Origin: Candidatus Woesearchaeota archaeon
Lineage (GTDB): Archaea; Nanobdellota; Nanobdellia; Woesearchaeales; ARS49
DNA: 10,309 nt
Direction: 5' to 3'
Assembly: GCA_026394935.1 (NCBI GenBank)
Contig: JAPLZR010000132.1
Coordinates: 1-10,309 of the forward strand
Positions within the stretch are counted from its first letter, which is position 1. The number at the start of each line of letters is the position of its first letter. Positions 1-6,316 of the stretch are shown piece by piece. Made by a program: the position numbers and the translations under genes. The notes under the pieces are model-generated. The model saw only the letters and a list, made by a program, of their open reading frames with translations, was not told the origin of the DNA and searched no databases.

Positions 1-27
1 ATGAAAAAAGCGTACACCCAGACCTGA
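1..27 (+). CDS. 3' end of an upstream gene (partial)
   Basis: Frame 1 is open from the window edge and ends with TGA at 25-27, whose last base is the first base of the ATG at 27 (a TGATG junction). That junction is typical of translationally coupled genes, so this is most simply the tail of an upstream plus-strand gene. The window happens to begin with ATG in this frame, so an eight-codon leader cannot be excluded. Only eight residues are visible and no function can be given. Confidence 0.35.
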   Translation: MKKAYTQT

Positions 28-1250
28 TGGTAGGAGCTGTAAGAGCAAACGAAGAACTCTCAGATGAAGCACAAAACGAACAGGCATTCCTGTTTAACAA
101 AGCTGCAAACAAAAGAATCTGGAAAAAACGAAGAAATATGAGCGTTATAGCAGCATCACTGCTTGCAGCCCTAAGCTACTGCGCATACAAATTCATACCT
201 CCTGCGATAGACACTTACAAAGCAAAAACCGCCATATCAAGAACCATCAAAAAGGATATTGCAGAGGAAAACTCACTTATAAGCGCGCCGTTGTTCATAG
301 AAAGCGCAGTTTACAAAGCAAAGAAAATATGGCCTGAAGTACTGCCTATTGATAAGGCAATAAAAGAAACCATCGATAATGACAAGGAAGGGGCAGAAGA
401 ATATGTTGAGGACACAAACCGCAAACTAAAAGAAATAGACCACTACTTAAGCCCTGACTGCAAAGATGAATTGTTTATACCAAGGTCAAGATTCAGAAAA
501 CTGCTTTCAGAACAGACAACACCTGAAGAGAAGAAAGCGATAGCAAAAGAATTCCTGACACGAAACAAAAACAAAAGTTACGCAGAAACACTTTTAGAGG
601 ACTTATACGAAGACCTCAAACCAGGAATGTTCACACAAAAAGCAGCAGGCGCTTATAGTTTCCACATCAAATTCATATCAAGACAAGACGGTCTTGAATT
701 AAGCACAGAACAGGACTGGAAAAAATTCTTCACTGAATACTTCAGCAAAGAAACCGCACAACGCCTTGAAAAAGCATTTGCAGACTACAACAACAGCCCG
801 GCAGTCAAAAATGAAACAAGATTATCCCTTCCAAAAGGCTCACTTGACGCACTTGTTTTTGCAGGCATGATAGAAGAAAATCTTATGTATAAACTTAGAG
901 AATACACAGAATCAAACGGAGTCAAGCCAGAACTCCTCAAAAACGACAAATATCTTGTAGGCATGCTGGCAAACTACCTTGCACAAAATATTGACAAACA
1001 CAAAGACATAGCAAAAGCATTCGCAGCATGCCTGTACGGAGACCGCAAAGTAGAGGACGCAGCCACCATGACTGCTTCAAACAATTTCTTCGAATACAAA
1101 TACAACCTGCCAAAAGAAGGACGTGCAGCAGAGCTTACCTGGCTGTACTTCATGCAAAAAACTGAAAACGTGAAAGGACTTACAAAGAATGAAAGAACAA
1201 CTGCGCAAGAGCTACACACAAGCACAAGCCCGAGGAATAGGACCCTATAA
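27..1250 (+). CDS. Membrane-anchored protein of unknown function
   Basis: This encodes a 407-residue protein that I do not recognise. After a short polar N-terminus there is a strongly basic stretch (KRIWKKRR, about residues 29-36), then one hydrophobic helix at about residues 38-60. By the positive-inside rule this predicts a cytoplasmic N-terminus and a large outside C-terminal part. The remainder is rich in Lys, Glu and Ala and looks mostly helical, with no enzyme motif visible. The start at 27 overlaps the stop of the preceding frame and has no clear Shine-Dalgarno sequence, so coupled translation is likely. The last 20 or so residues lie over the start of the next gene and have an odd Thr/Ser/Arg-rich composition. 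The true C-terminus may therefore have been altered by a frameshift or deletion. The existence of the gene is fairly sure; its role is unknown. Confidence 0.7.
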   Translation: MVGAVRANEELSDEAQNEQAFLFNKAANKRIWKKRRNMSVIAASLLAALSYCAYKFIPPAIDTYKAKTAISRTIKKDIAEENSLISAPLFIESAVYKAKKIWPEVLPIDKAIKETIDNDKEGAEEYVEDTNRKLKEIDHYLSPDCKDELFIPRSRFRKLLSEQTTPEEKKAIAKEFLTRNKNKSYAETLLEDLYEDLKPGMFTQKAAGAYSFHIKFISRQDGLELSTEQDWKKFFTEYFSKETAQRLEKAFADYNNSPAVKNETRLSLPKGSLDALVFAGMIEENLMYKLREYTESNGVKPELLKNDKYLVGMLANYLAQNIDKHKDIAKAFAACLYGDRKVEDAATMTASNNFFEYKYNLPKEGRAAELTWLYFMQKTENVKGLTKNERTTAQELHTSTSPRNRTL

Positions 1251-1869
1251 AGTTGAAGGAGAACAAGAAGAAGTATATCTGCATTTGCACCCAAAACTAA
1301 ATAAAAAAATTGAAAAAGACCTCACAAGAGACGCATACTTACTATTACTACACGCATACGGACTGAAAAACTGTAAAGAATTCGAAGAATTATACTTAAA
1401 GAACTCAACAAGAAAAAGAGAACTCTTCCCCGGCGTCAGGGAAACACTTGAAAACCTTGAAGGAAAACTGGATTTCGTCGTAGTAACAGACGCAGTAAAA
1501 CCAGGAATAAAATTATACGAATCCCTGCCAAGAATGGGAATCAGAAAAGGAGTAAAAAGCGTTGTCTCATCTGTAGACGTAGGCTGTGCAAAGCCAGCGC
1601 CAGAATTCTTCGACGCAGTACTGCAAAGATGCGGCTACACAAAAGAAGAAGTTGCCTTTGTTGGACACGATTACGATGAAGCAGTCGGAGCATACAGATA
1701 CGGCATTCCGCACATAGTACTATTCAATTACGACAAAAAAGAACTGGAAAGAATAAGAGAACAAATACCGCCAGAAAGCCTGCACGTGATACCAAACACG
1801 GAAAAAAGAGACAACTTCTCAGAAGTCAGCGAAATCGTGAGAAAAATAAACTCTAAATCTCAAGATTAA
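1189..1869 (+). CDS. HAD-superfamily hydrolase-like protein lacking motif I
   Basis: This 226-residue protein carries the later HAD (haloacid dehalogenase-like) motifs. They are motif II Thr100 in VVVTDA, motif III Lys135 in CAKPAPEFF, and motif IV at 159-164 (GHDYDE) followed by VGAYRYGI. Residues about 35-80 look like the helical cap, and FPGV at 80-83 fits the usual join back to the core. The N-terminal DxDxT motif that supplies the nucleophilic Asp is absent: the first 34 residues contain no Asp. An in-frame stop at 1171-1173 prevents extension upstream. The gene overlaps the previous one by 62 bases and has no good Shine-Dalgarno sequence. It may be an inactive HAD relative, or a gene whose 5' end was lost. 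It ends inside the convergent AbrB-PhoU gene (17-base overlap). The family call is firm; phosphatase activity is doubtful. Confidence 0.75.
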   Translation: MKEQLRKSYTQAQARGIGPYKVEGEQEEVYLHLHPKLNKKIEKDLTRDAYLLLLHAYGLKNCKEFEELYLKNSTRKRELFPGVRETLENLEGKLDFVVVTDAVKPGIKLYESLPRMGIRKGVKSVVSSVDVGCAKPAPEFFDAVLQRCGYTKEEVAFVGHDYDEAVGAYRYGIPHIVLFNYDKKELERIREQIPPESLHVIPNTEKRDNFSEVSEIVRKINSKSQD

Positions 1870-2791
1870 ACTTGCTCTTCAAAGCGTGATAGATAACAAT
1901 CGCAACAACACCAAGCTTGCCGATAAGCAAAGAATCCTCTTCAGAACACTTCTTCTTCAAATCATTCATCATATCAATAGTAGTATTCCTGTCATTTGTT
2001 ACCTGAATACAGCCCTCGTCGCTATACTTATAGAAAACAGCATACATATGATCGAAAGACTTCAAGACATTCTCAAAAATTTTCAAGGCTTTTGAACTGT
2101 AGGGCTTTTTCAAAGCCTGAGTCTCAACAGCAATAAACCTGTAAACACTGATGATGAGCTTGAACTTCGAGATAAACTCGTACATAACAGGAGTCTTCCT
2201 GAACTCTTTGTATCCACGCTTGTTCAACATCCTCAAATAATAAATGTAAAGCTTGTAAATGTTATCATAACGCATAGGCATGCTTGACAAAGTATCCTTG
2301 TTCCTGGTTTTTACAGCTTCCAAACACTCCTCACCCATAGCCTTAACCAGCAAAAACATCCTCCTAAGAACGTTGTCCATCTCCTCATCAGAAGGAGCGC
2401 CAATGTCCTTCACAAGAGTCCTTGTCTCAGACTGCTCAATAATCTGGAAGCCAATCAACGGAGAAAGCATACTCTGAAGAATTTCAGCAGTCTTAAGCTT
2501 CTTACCAGTCTTGTAATGCACCAACTGAGGACCGTGCAGCAATTCCAGCTCGTCAACACCCATAATGTAAGCAGACTCAATATGACCAAAAGCGAGCTTG
2601 GAATTGATTTTTGCAAGGTCAATAGTCTTGATAAACTTCGCCTCCCTTTTCTCAGTGCTGATAACAAGCTGTTTCTCCCGCTCAGTAACTTCGATCTCGT
2701 CACCTGCTTTGACGCCCATCTGATTAATCCACTTTGCAGGCAGAGAAGTAACTAAAGTAGAACTGCCGAGCTTGATGACTTTTCGCTTCAT
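1853..2791 (-). CDS. AbrB-type DNA-binding domain plus PhoU-like domain regulator
   Basis: With the start at 2791 this is a 312-residue protein. Residues 1-45 form a SpoVT/AbrB swapped-hairpin DNA-binding domain: MKRKVIKLG, TSLPAKW, then a Gly-Val-Lys-x-Gly-Asp turn before a strand. The rest is helical and resembles the PhoU domain seen in archaeal phosphate-uptake-regulator homologues, with helices at roughly 130-310. This AbrB-PhoU architecture is common in archaea and is usually annotated as a phosphate uptake regulator, but no phosphate transport genes (pst) are visible here, so the target is unknown. An ATG three codons upstream (2800) is also in frame. I prefer 2791 because family members begin with this motif and because the TATA box at 2814-2821 would place the transcript start at about 2791. 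The stop is TAG. Confidence 0.88.
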   Translation of the reverse strand: MKRKVIKLGSSTLVTSLPAKWINQMGVKAGDEIEVTEREKQLVISTEKREAKFIKTIDLAKINSKLAFGHIESAYIMGVDELELLHGPQLVHYKTGKKLKTAEILQSMLSPLIGFQIIEQSETRTLVKDIGAPSDEEMDNVLRRMFLLVKAMGEECLEAVKTRNKDTLSSMPMRYDNIYKLYIYYLRMLNKRGYKEFRKTPVMYEFISKFKLIISVYRFIAVETQALKKPYSSKALKIFENVLKSFDHMYAVFYKYSDEGCIQVTNDRNTTIDMMNDLKKKCSEEDSLLIGKLGVVAIVIYHALKSKFNLEI

Positions 2792-2813
2792 ATCCTTCAT
2801 ATAAACCCAGCAG

Positions 2814-2821
2814 TATATAAA
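2814..2821 (-). promoter_or_regulatory. Archaeal TATA box for the AbrB-PhoU gene
   Basis: On the minus strand this reads TTTATATA, matching the archaeal TATA consensus. It lies in the short gap between the stop of the nucleotidyltransferase-like gene (2840) and the AbrB-PhoU start. Its centre is about 26-27 bases upstream of the ATG at 2791, the usual TATA-to-transcript-start distance, which predicts a leaderless mRNA beginning at that codon. No Shine-Dalgarno sequence precedes either candidate start, as expected for leaderless translation. Confidence 0.7.
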
Positions 2822-2839
2822 TTTTATGAAAGTATATAC

Positions 2840-4024
2840 TTACTTCTTCCAAAACTCGTAAATCAGCCTGCCCTTCGGGTTCCAGACAAGCAAAGCATAA
2901 CTCCCACCTTCTGAAACAGACCTTACAGCGTATTTACCGCCCGGATGTTTGGATGCATCTTTCTTCATCTCATCAAAAGCATCCCTGTCAATAACCCTGT
3001 TTGACAACGCTGAATCAAAACCCAGCTCAGTCAGAAAATCAGGACTTTTGTCAGGATGCCTTGGGCAATAAATCTTATTGTGCGGATTAACCAGCTTTCC
3101 ACGATTATCCGAGAGCCACTTAAAGAAATTATCCTGAGGAGCTTCACGCTCATGATAAATTTGAAGAAGTTCAGCATCGTCTTTTGAAAGCTTGGTTTCC
3201 AACGCTCTTCCTGCTTTTAAAATCCCCTGCCACCCGTCATAAACACCAAGCTGTTCACGCAAAACATCATTCAACAAACGAAGAGCATACGCTGCCTTTC
3301 TCTCAACACTCCTTTTAGGACGCTTGTTTGCTTTCATATGCACCCTAGGACCATCTTCTGTTGTTGTAATGCCAGGCTTCAAAGAGCCAGAAATGCTGTA
3401 CGCAATCCGCGCCACAGTATCACCATCATTAACATAAGGCAAAGAATCCAAAACACGAGCAAGCTTCTTCACATCAGGAGTGTGCACGATAAGCAATTCA
3501 ACAAGGTCAGCAATATCCTTATCACGATTGCCTTCATTAGCAGTTCTCGGCAGCAATTTCGTGCCGACCATAAATTCGTGGCTTGGCACGTAAACATTAC
3601 ACTCACCGCGCTTCCAATTACCCTTAATCACGTCCCTCTTAACCAAAGCATCATCCAAAACCTTATCCAAATACTGAACGCCAAGATAATCAAGACAACG
3701 ATTGCTCTCCAAAGTAGTCCTTTTAGGATCAACAACCAAGACGTTAATGTTATTGTGCTTGCGCGCTTTGCCAGTCAAAACCTCAACAGCCCAGCCACCA
3801 CCAATAACGTAAGCAAGCTTACCATTCTGACGCTGAGGAATAGTCCTCAACAATTCCTTCAAACGCAAAACATCAGTAGCAAGATTTTCCGTACTGCTAA
3901 AAAGGCCACGAATATCACTAATTATCTTCGGATAATCAACACTGTACTCCTGCCTCAAAGTCATCTTGTGATTCAAACGCTGCTCCTGCCTAAACCCAAA
4001 ACTCATACCCATACCAAAGCTCAT
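2840..4024 (-). CDS. Nucleotidyltransferase-like protein with degenerate active site
   Basis: This encodes 394 residues. The region 70-100 resembles the nucleotidyltransferase fold of aminoglycoside-adenylyltransferase-like proteins: IGGGWAVEVLTGKARKH followed by NNINVLVVD. The family normally has an acidic motif (HDDID-like) here; this protein has HNNIN at 90-94, so both expected catalytic Asp residues read as Asn. A downstream RDKDIADL (167-174) matches the KDLADL-type motif common in these enzymes. The N-terminus is unusual: MSFG is repeated (1-4 and 7-10), then a Gln/Arg-rich segment (QEQRLNHK, MTLRQEY). Residues about 230-394 are not recognised and include HNKIYCPRHPDKSP. The start at 4024 has GGAGGA six bases upstream and a four-base ATGA overlap with the preceding gene. 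It is the last gene of the operon. A binding or scaffold role is possible. Confidence 0.75.
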   Translation of the reverse strand: MSFGMGMSFGFRQEQRLNHKMTLRQEYSVDYPKIISDIRGLFSSTENLATDVLRLKELLRTIPQRQNGKLAYVIGGGWAVEVLTGKARKHNNINVLVVDPKRTTLESNRCLDYLGVQYLDKVLDDALVKRDVIKGNWKRGECNVYVPSHEFMVGTKLLPRTANEGNRDKDIADLVELLIVHTPDVKKLARVLDSLPYVNDGDTVARIAYSISGSLKPGITTTEDGPRVHMKANKRPKRSVERKAAYALRLLNDVLREQLGVYDGWQGILKAGRALETKLSKDDAELLQIYHEREAPQDNFFKWLSDNRGKLVNPHNKIYCPRHPDKSPDFLTELGFDSALSNRVIDRDAFDEMKKDASKHPGGKYAVRSVSEGGSYALLVWNPKGRLIYEFWKK

Positions 4025-4317
4025 TTTGATTCCTCCTTCTGCAAATGCGAAGATAACTTAGATTCCAAGAAATTGGCAACTTCCGGCTGTTGATAATAAG
4101 ATTCAAAGCATTTAATGCATTTCTCAACCATATTAAACTCAAAACTGCCTTTTCCTTCAAAGGGAATATTCACTCCATGAAAGAATAACGCCATATTCTC
4201 ATGCTGGCCAGTAACTGTGATTATTCTGGGCCCTTTAATGTGGTCATAACAGAATTTACAATAATCATACGCCAACCTGACACGACGGCTTAATTCTTTC
4301 TCAGGTATTTCAGACAT
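4021..4317 (-). CDS. Small protein with two CxxC pairs (possible zinc-binding)
   Basis: This is a 98-residue protein that I cannot assign to a family. It has Cys20-x2-Cys23 (YCKFCYDH) and Cys67-x2-Cys70 (KCIKCFESYY), 43 residues apart, an arrangement that could bind one zinc ion. Between them is a strand-rich stretch with several Gly, His and Phe residues. An ATG at 4323 would give a four-base overlap with the ATPase gene, but GGAGGA abuts that ATG directly. From the ATG at 4317 the same GGAGGA lies six bases upstream, the same spacing as for the next gene, so 4317 is preferred. It lies between the GHKL ATPase and the nucleotidyltransferase-like gene and is probably their partner or an accessory factor. 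Confidence 0.7.
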   Translation of the reverse strand: MSEIPEKELSRRVRLAYDYCKFCYDHIKGPRIITVTGQHENMALFFHGVNIPFEGKGSFEFNMVEKCIKCFESYYQQPEVANFLESKLSSHLQKEESK

Positions 4318-4329
4318 TTTCATTCCTCC
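4318..4329 (-). promoter_or_regulatory. Ribosome binding site that decides the CxxC-protein start
   Basis: The minus strand reads GGAGGA immediately followed by ATGAAA and then a second ATG at 4317. The first ATG (4323) touches the Shine-Dalgarno, too close for use. The second is six bases away, the spacing also seen for the next gene (GGAGGA, six bases, ATG at 4024). Confidence 0.6.
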
Positions 4330-5864
4330 TTCTTCTTTCTCTTCCTGATAATGCCAAAAGTATCAAGCAAATCGAGCTTCAGCTCGATAGAACGCTCAGC
4401 AATAGCCTGCTGGGATTCAGTAGTCATCTGCGCTTTTGGATCATATTCCTGATTGGAATTCTTCGCCATAGCCTTCCTGCCGTCAACATAATCTGAAAAA
4501 GCAGCAGCGTTAGCGATAACATCAGCAAAATACTGCAAAGCATCCTTATCCTTCGCGCCACGACCAACAGCAAGCTGCTTGAAATCATTATGAGCTGAAT
4601 TAATCAAAATCCAGTCATCCTCCTCAAGCTTGTAACGCTTATGAGCATCGCCTGCATCAAAATCAACAATGTCAAGCGCAAAAGGACAATTGTGCTTTTT
4701 GGGCTTATCGCGAGGAGCACCAGGTTTCCTGGGCTCCTTCAAAGGCTCGCCAGTGCCTTTTGTGAAAGGATTAGGCTTTCTCGCATAAACATCGCCAAGC
4801 TTTTCAGCAATCTGCTCAAGAATGCCGTCAGCCTTCTTCTTTACAGACTGGTCAACAGCCTTCTTAATCTGCTCGTTCAAAGCCGGCTCGTAAACCTTCA
4901 ACATCTCAACAAGGCAGTCAAAACCAGCATCACGAACAAGACCATCACGGTCAGGCGTCAAAGAAACAAAATCAGCATTAACATAGCCTGAAAGCTTTCC
5001 GCTGGTCCACAAATCCTCAAGCTCTTTCAGCCTGCCAACAGATTCAAGAGCGCGAACACCCTTACAGTAAAGACCAACCTTTTCATTCACACCCTCAGGG
5101 TTCAGCCACAAATTAACCTCAAGACCGCCGGAAACAAGAGAACCATTTGCAATACGAATAACCTTTCTCGGAGTTTCCTTTGAATCAGCCAAAACAACCT
5201 CACCCTTATGCTCAGGCGACTCAACTTTTTCCAAACGCTCGTTCCTGCCGTGCCAGCCAACATAAATACCGACCTCATCAGCACGAATAATAGGCTCATA
5301 AGTCTCGCCAAGAGCGCGCTTAAGCTTCTGAGGAGTAAAATAATCCTCAATAGTTTTCCTAGGAACACCAGTAATCGTAACACGAGTGCCGCTGGCAAAA
5401 CCTTCAGAACGCTCAACAACACGAGCTTCCAAACGGTCAGCATTAGCATCCTTCTCGCCACGCTTCATCTGCAAACTGCTGTAATTCCCATTATCGCGGC
5501 CAGTCCTTGTCAAAACACTCGCACTCTCGCCAAAACCGCAATAAGCAAGCATACCAAAAGCCTTCTCTCCCCTCATCTCCTTAATGCCACGCCTTGAACT
5601 CTCACCAATAGAACGCGGAATCGAGCACAAGAAATCATAACTCATACCAAGAGCATTATCCTGAACAACAATAGTGCCCTCTTCCTTGTTAACAACAACA
5701 CCAATACGGGCATCCTTCTTCCTGCCCTTCAAAGAAGCATCACTAAAAGCATCAATAGCATTAGTAACATATTCTTTCAAAGCTCCAACAGGGTCAGAAG
5801 CGTACAACTGCGAAATCTGACCGATAACAAAATCAGTATTTTTCAACTCATAAGGAATTTTCAT
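4320..5864 (-). CDS. GHKL (Hsp90/MutL-type) ATPase
   Basis: This 514-residue protein has the Bergerat ATP-binding fold. Visible motifs are the N box at 31-39 (E31, N35, AIDA), the G1 box at 69-74 (DNALGM, where the first Gly of DxGxG is Ala), and the G2 box at 98-104 (RGEKAFG, followed by MLAYCGFG). SGTRVTITGV at 158-167 is probably the last ATP-site motif. A second domain follows with GLYCKGVRALESV (264-276) and NADFVSLTPDRDG (296-308), resembling the S5-like transducer region of GHKL proteins. Then come a Pro/Lys-rich linker (about 361-391) and a helical C-terminus. No histidine-kinase dimerisation domain or MutL endonuclease motif is seen. An ATG at 5906 is in frame, but 5864 has a G-rich Shine-Dalgarno (GGGGGCG) and a four-base overlap with the previous gene. 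Such proteins change shape on ATP binding; the substrate is unknown. Confidence 0.88.
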   Translation of the reverse strand: MKIPYELKNTDFVIGQISQLYASDPVGALKEYVTNAIDAFSDASLKGRKKDARIGVVVNKEEGTIVVQDNALGMSYDFLCSIPRSIGESSRRGIKEMRGEKAFGMLAYCGFGESASVLTRTGRDNGNYSSLQMKRGEKDANADRLEARVVERSEGFASGTRVTITGVPRKTIEDYFTPQKLKRALGETYEPIIRADEVGIYVGWHGRNERLEKVESPEHKGEVVLADSKETPRKVIRIANGSLVSGGLEVNLWLNPEGVNEKVGLYCKGVRALESVGRLKELEDLWTSGKLSGYVNADFVSLTPDRDGLVRDAGFDCLVEMLKVYEPALNEQIKKAVDQSVKKKADGILEQIAEKLGDVYARKPNPFTKGTGEPLKEPRKPGAPRDKPKKHNCPFALDIVDFDAGDAHKRYKLEEDDWILINSAHNDFKQLAVGRGAKDKDALQYFADVIANAAAFSDYVDGRKAMAKNSNQEYDPKAQMTTESQQAIAERSIELKLDLLDTFGIIRKRKKKEE

Positions 5865-6316
5865 TTTCTCGCCCCCTGGTAAACATATCCAGAAATCATC
5901 AACCACTGATCAAAATCATCCTTAGGCTTGTAAACAGCATGAAGCAAAGCAGTAAGCCTGCCAACATCCATCTTAGGCAGTCTTTCAGTCAACTGCTCGC
6001 GCAATTCAGGAGAAACCTTGAAATTCTCAAGTTTTTGAGCAAGCTCATAAAAAGCAATAACAGTCTGCTTAACAAGGTCAGACTGCTTTACGTCGCTATT
6101 CTCAACAACACTTTCAACTTTGAAACAATCAAGTCCTGTAAGCTTGTACAAACTCGTCTTCGTTTTAATTGAAACTTTTGACAAATCAACAGGATGCAAA
6201 AGATAAGCCTTCCAAGTACTGCGGGCAAGACCGCTGTCACGCACAAACTCAGTCTGCTGTTTACCGCCATAATGCTCATCATACCACGCTTTGAACTCTA
6301 ACTGCCAATCATTCAT
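5861..6316 (-). CDS. Small helix-turn-helix protein, probable DNA-binding partner
   Basis: This is a 151-residue protein. Residues about 18-62 look like an XRE/lambda-repressor-type helix-turn-helix: GKQQTEFVRDSGLARSTWKA followed by a segment ending LYKLTGLDCF, the pattern often seen where such a domain closes. The C-terminal half (about 75-135) is helical and may serve in dimerisation. In-frame ATGs exist upstream (up to 6352), but 6316 gives an eight-base overlap with the previous gene and a GGTGGCG stretch just upstream. The stop overlaps the ATPase start by four bases, so the two are probably translated together. DNA binding is inferred from the motif only; the operator is not known. Confidence 0.72.
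   Translation of the reverse strand: MNDWQLEFKAWYDEHYGGKQQTEFVRDSGLARSTWKAYLLHPVDLSKVSIKTKTSLYKLTGLDCFKVESVVENSDVKQSDLVKQTVIAFYELAQKLENFKVSPELREQLTERLPKMDVGRLTALLHAVYKPKDDFDQWLMISGYVYQGARK

Noticed and set aside
974..1294. A minus-strand hydrophobic frame across the membrane-protein and HAD junction
   Set aside because: It overlaps two better-supported plus-strand frames and has no promoter or ribosome binding site evidence.
3338..4093. A 251-codon plus-strand frame antisense to the nucleotidyltransferase-like gene
   Set aside because: Its protein is low-complexity Asn/Thr/Ile-rich with no motif. The minus-strand frame has recognisable motifs, a Shine-Dalgarno and operon overlaps.
5102..5461. 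A Leu/Val-rich minus-strand frame that could look like a membrane protein
   Set aside because: It lies wholly inside the GHKL ATPase gene in another frame; the hydrophobicity is a by-product of codon use.
4320..5864. Histidine kinase or MutL assignment for the GHKL ATPase
   Set aside because: No kinase dimerisation His domain or receiver partner is present, and no MutL endonuclease motif is visible, so only the general GHKL call is supported.
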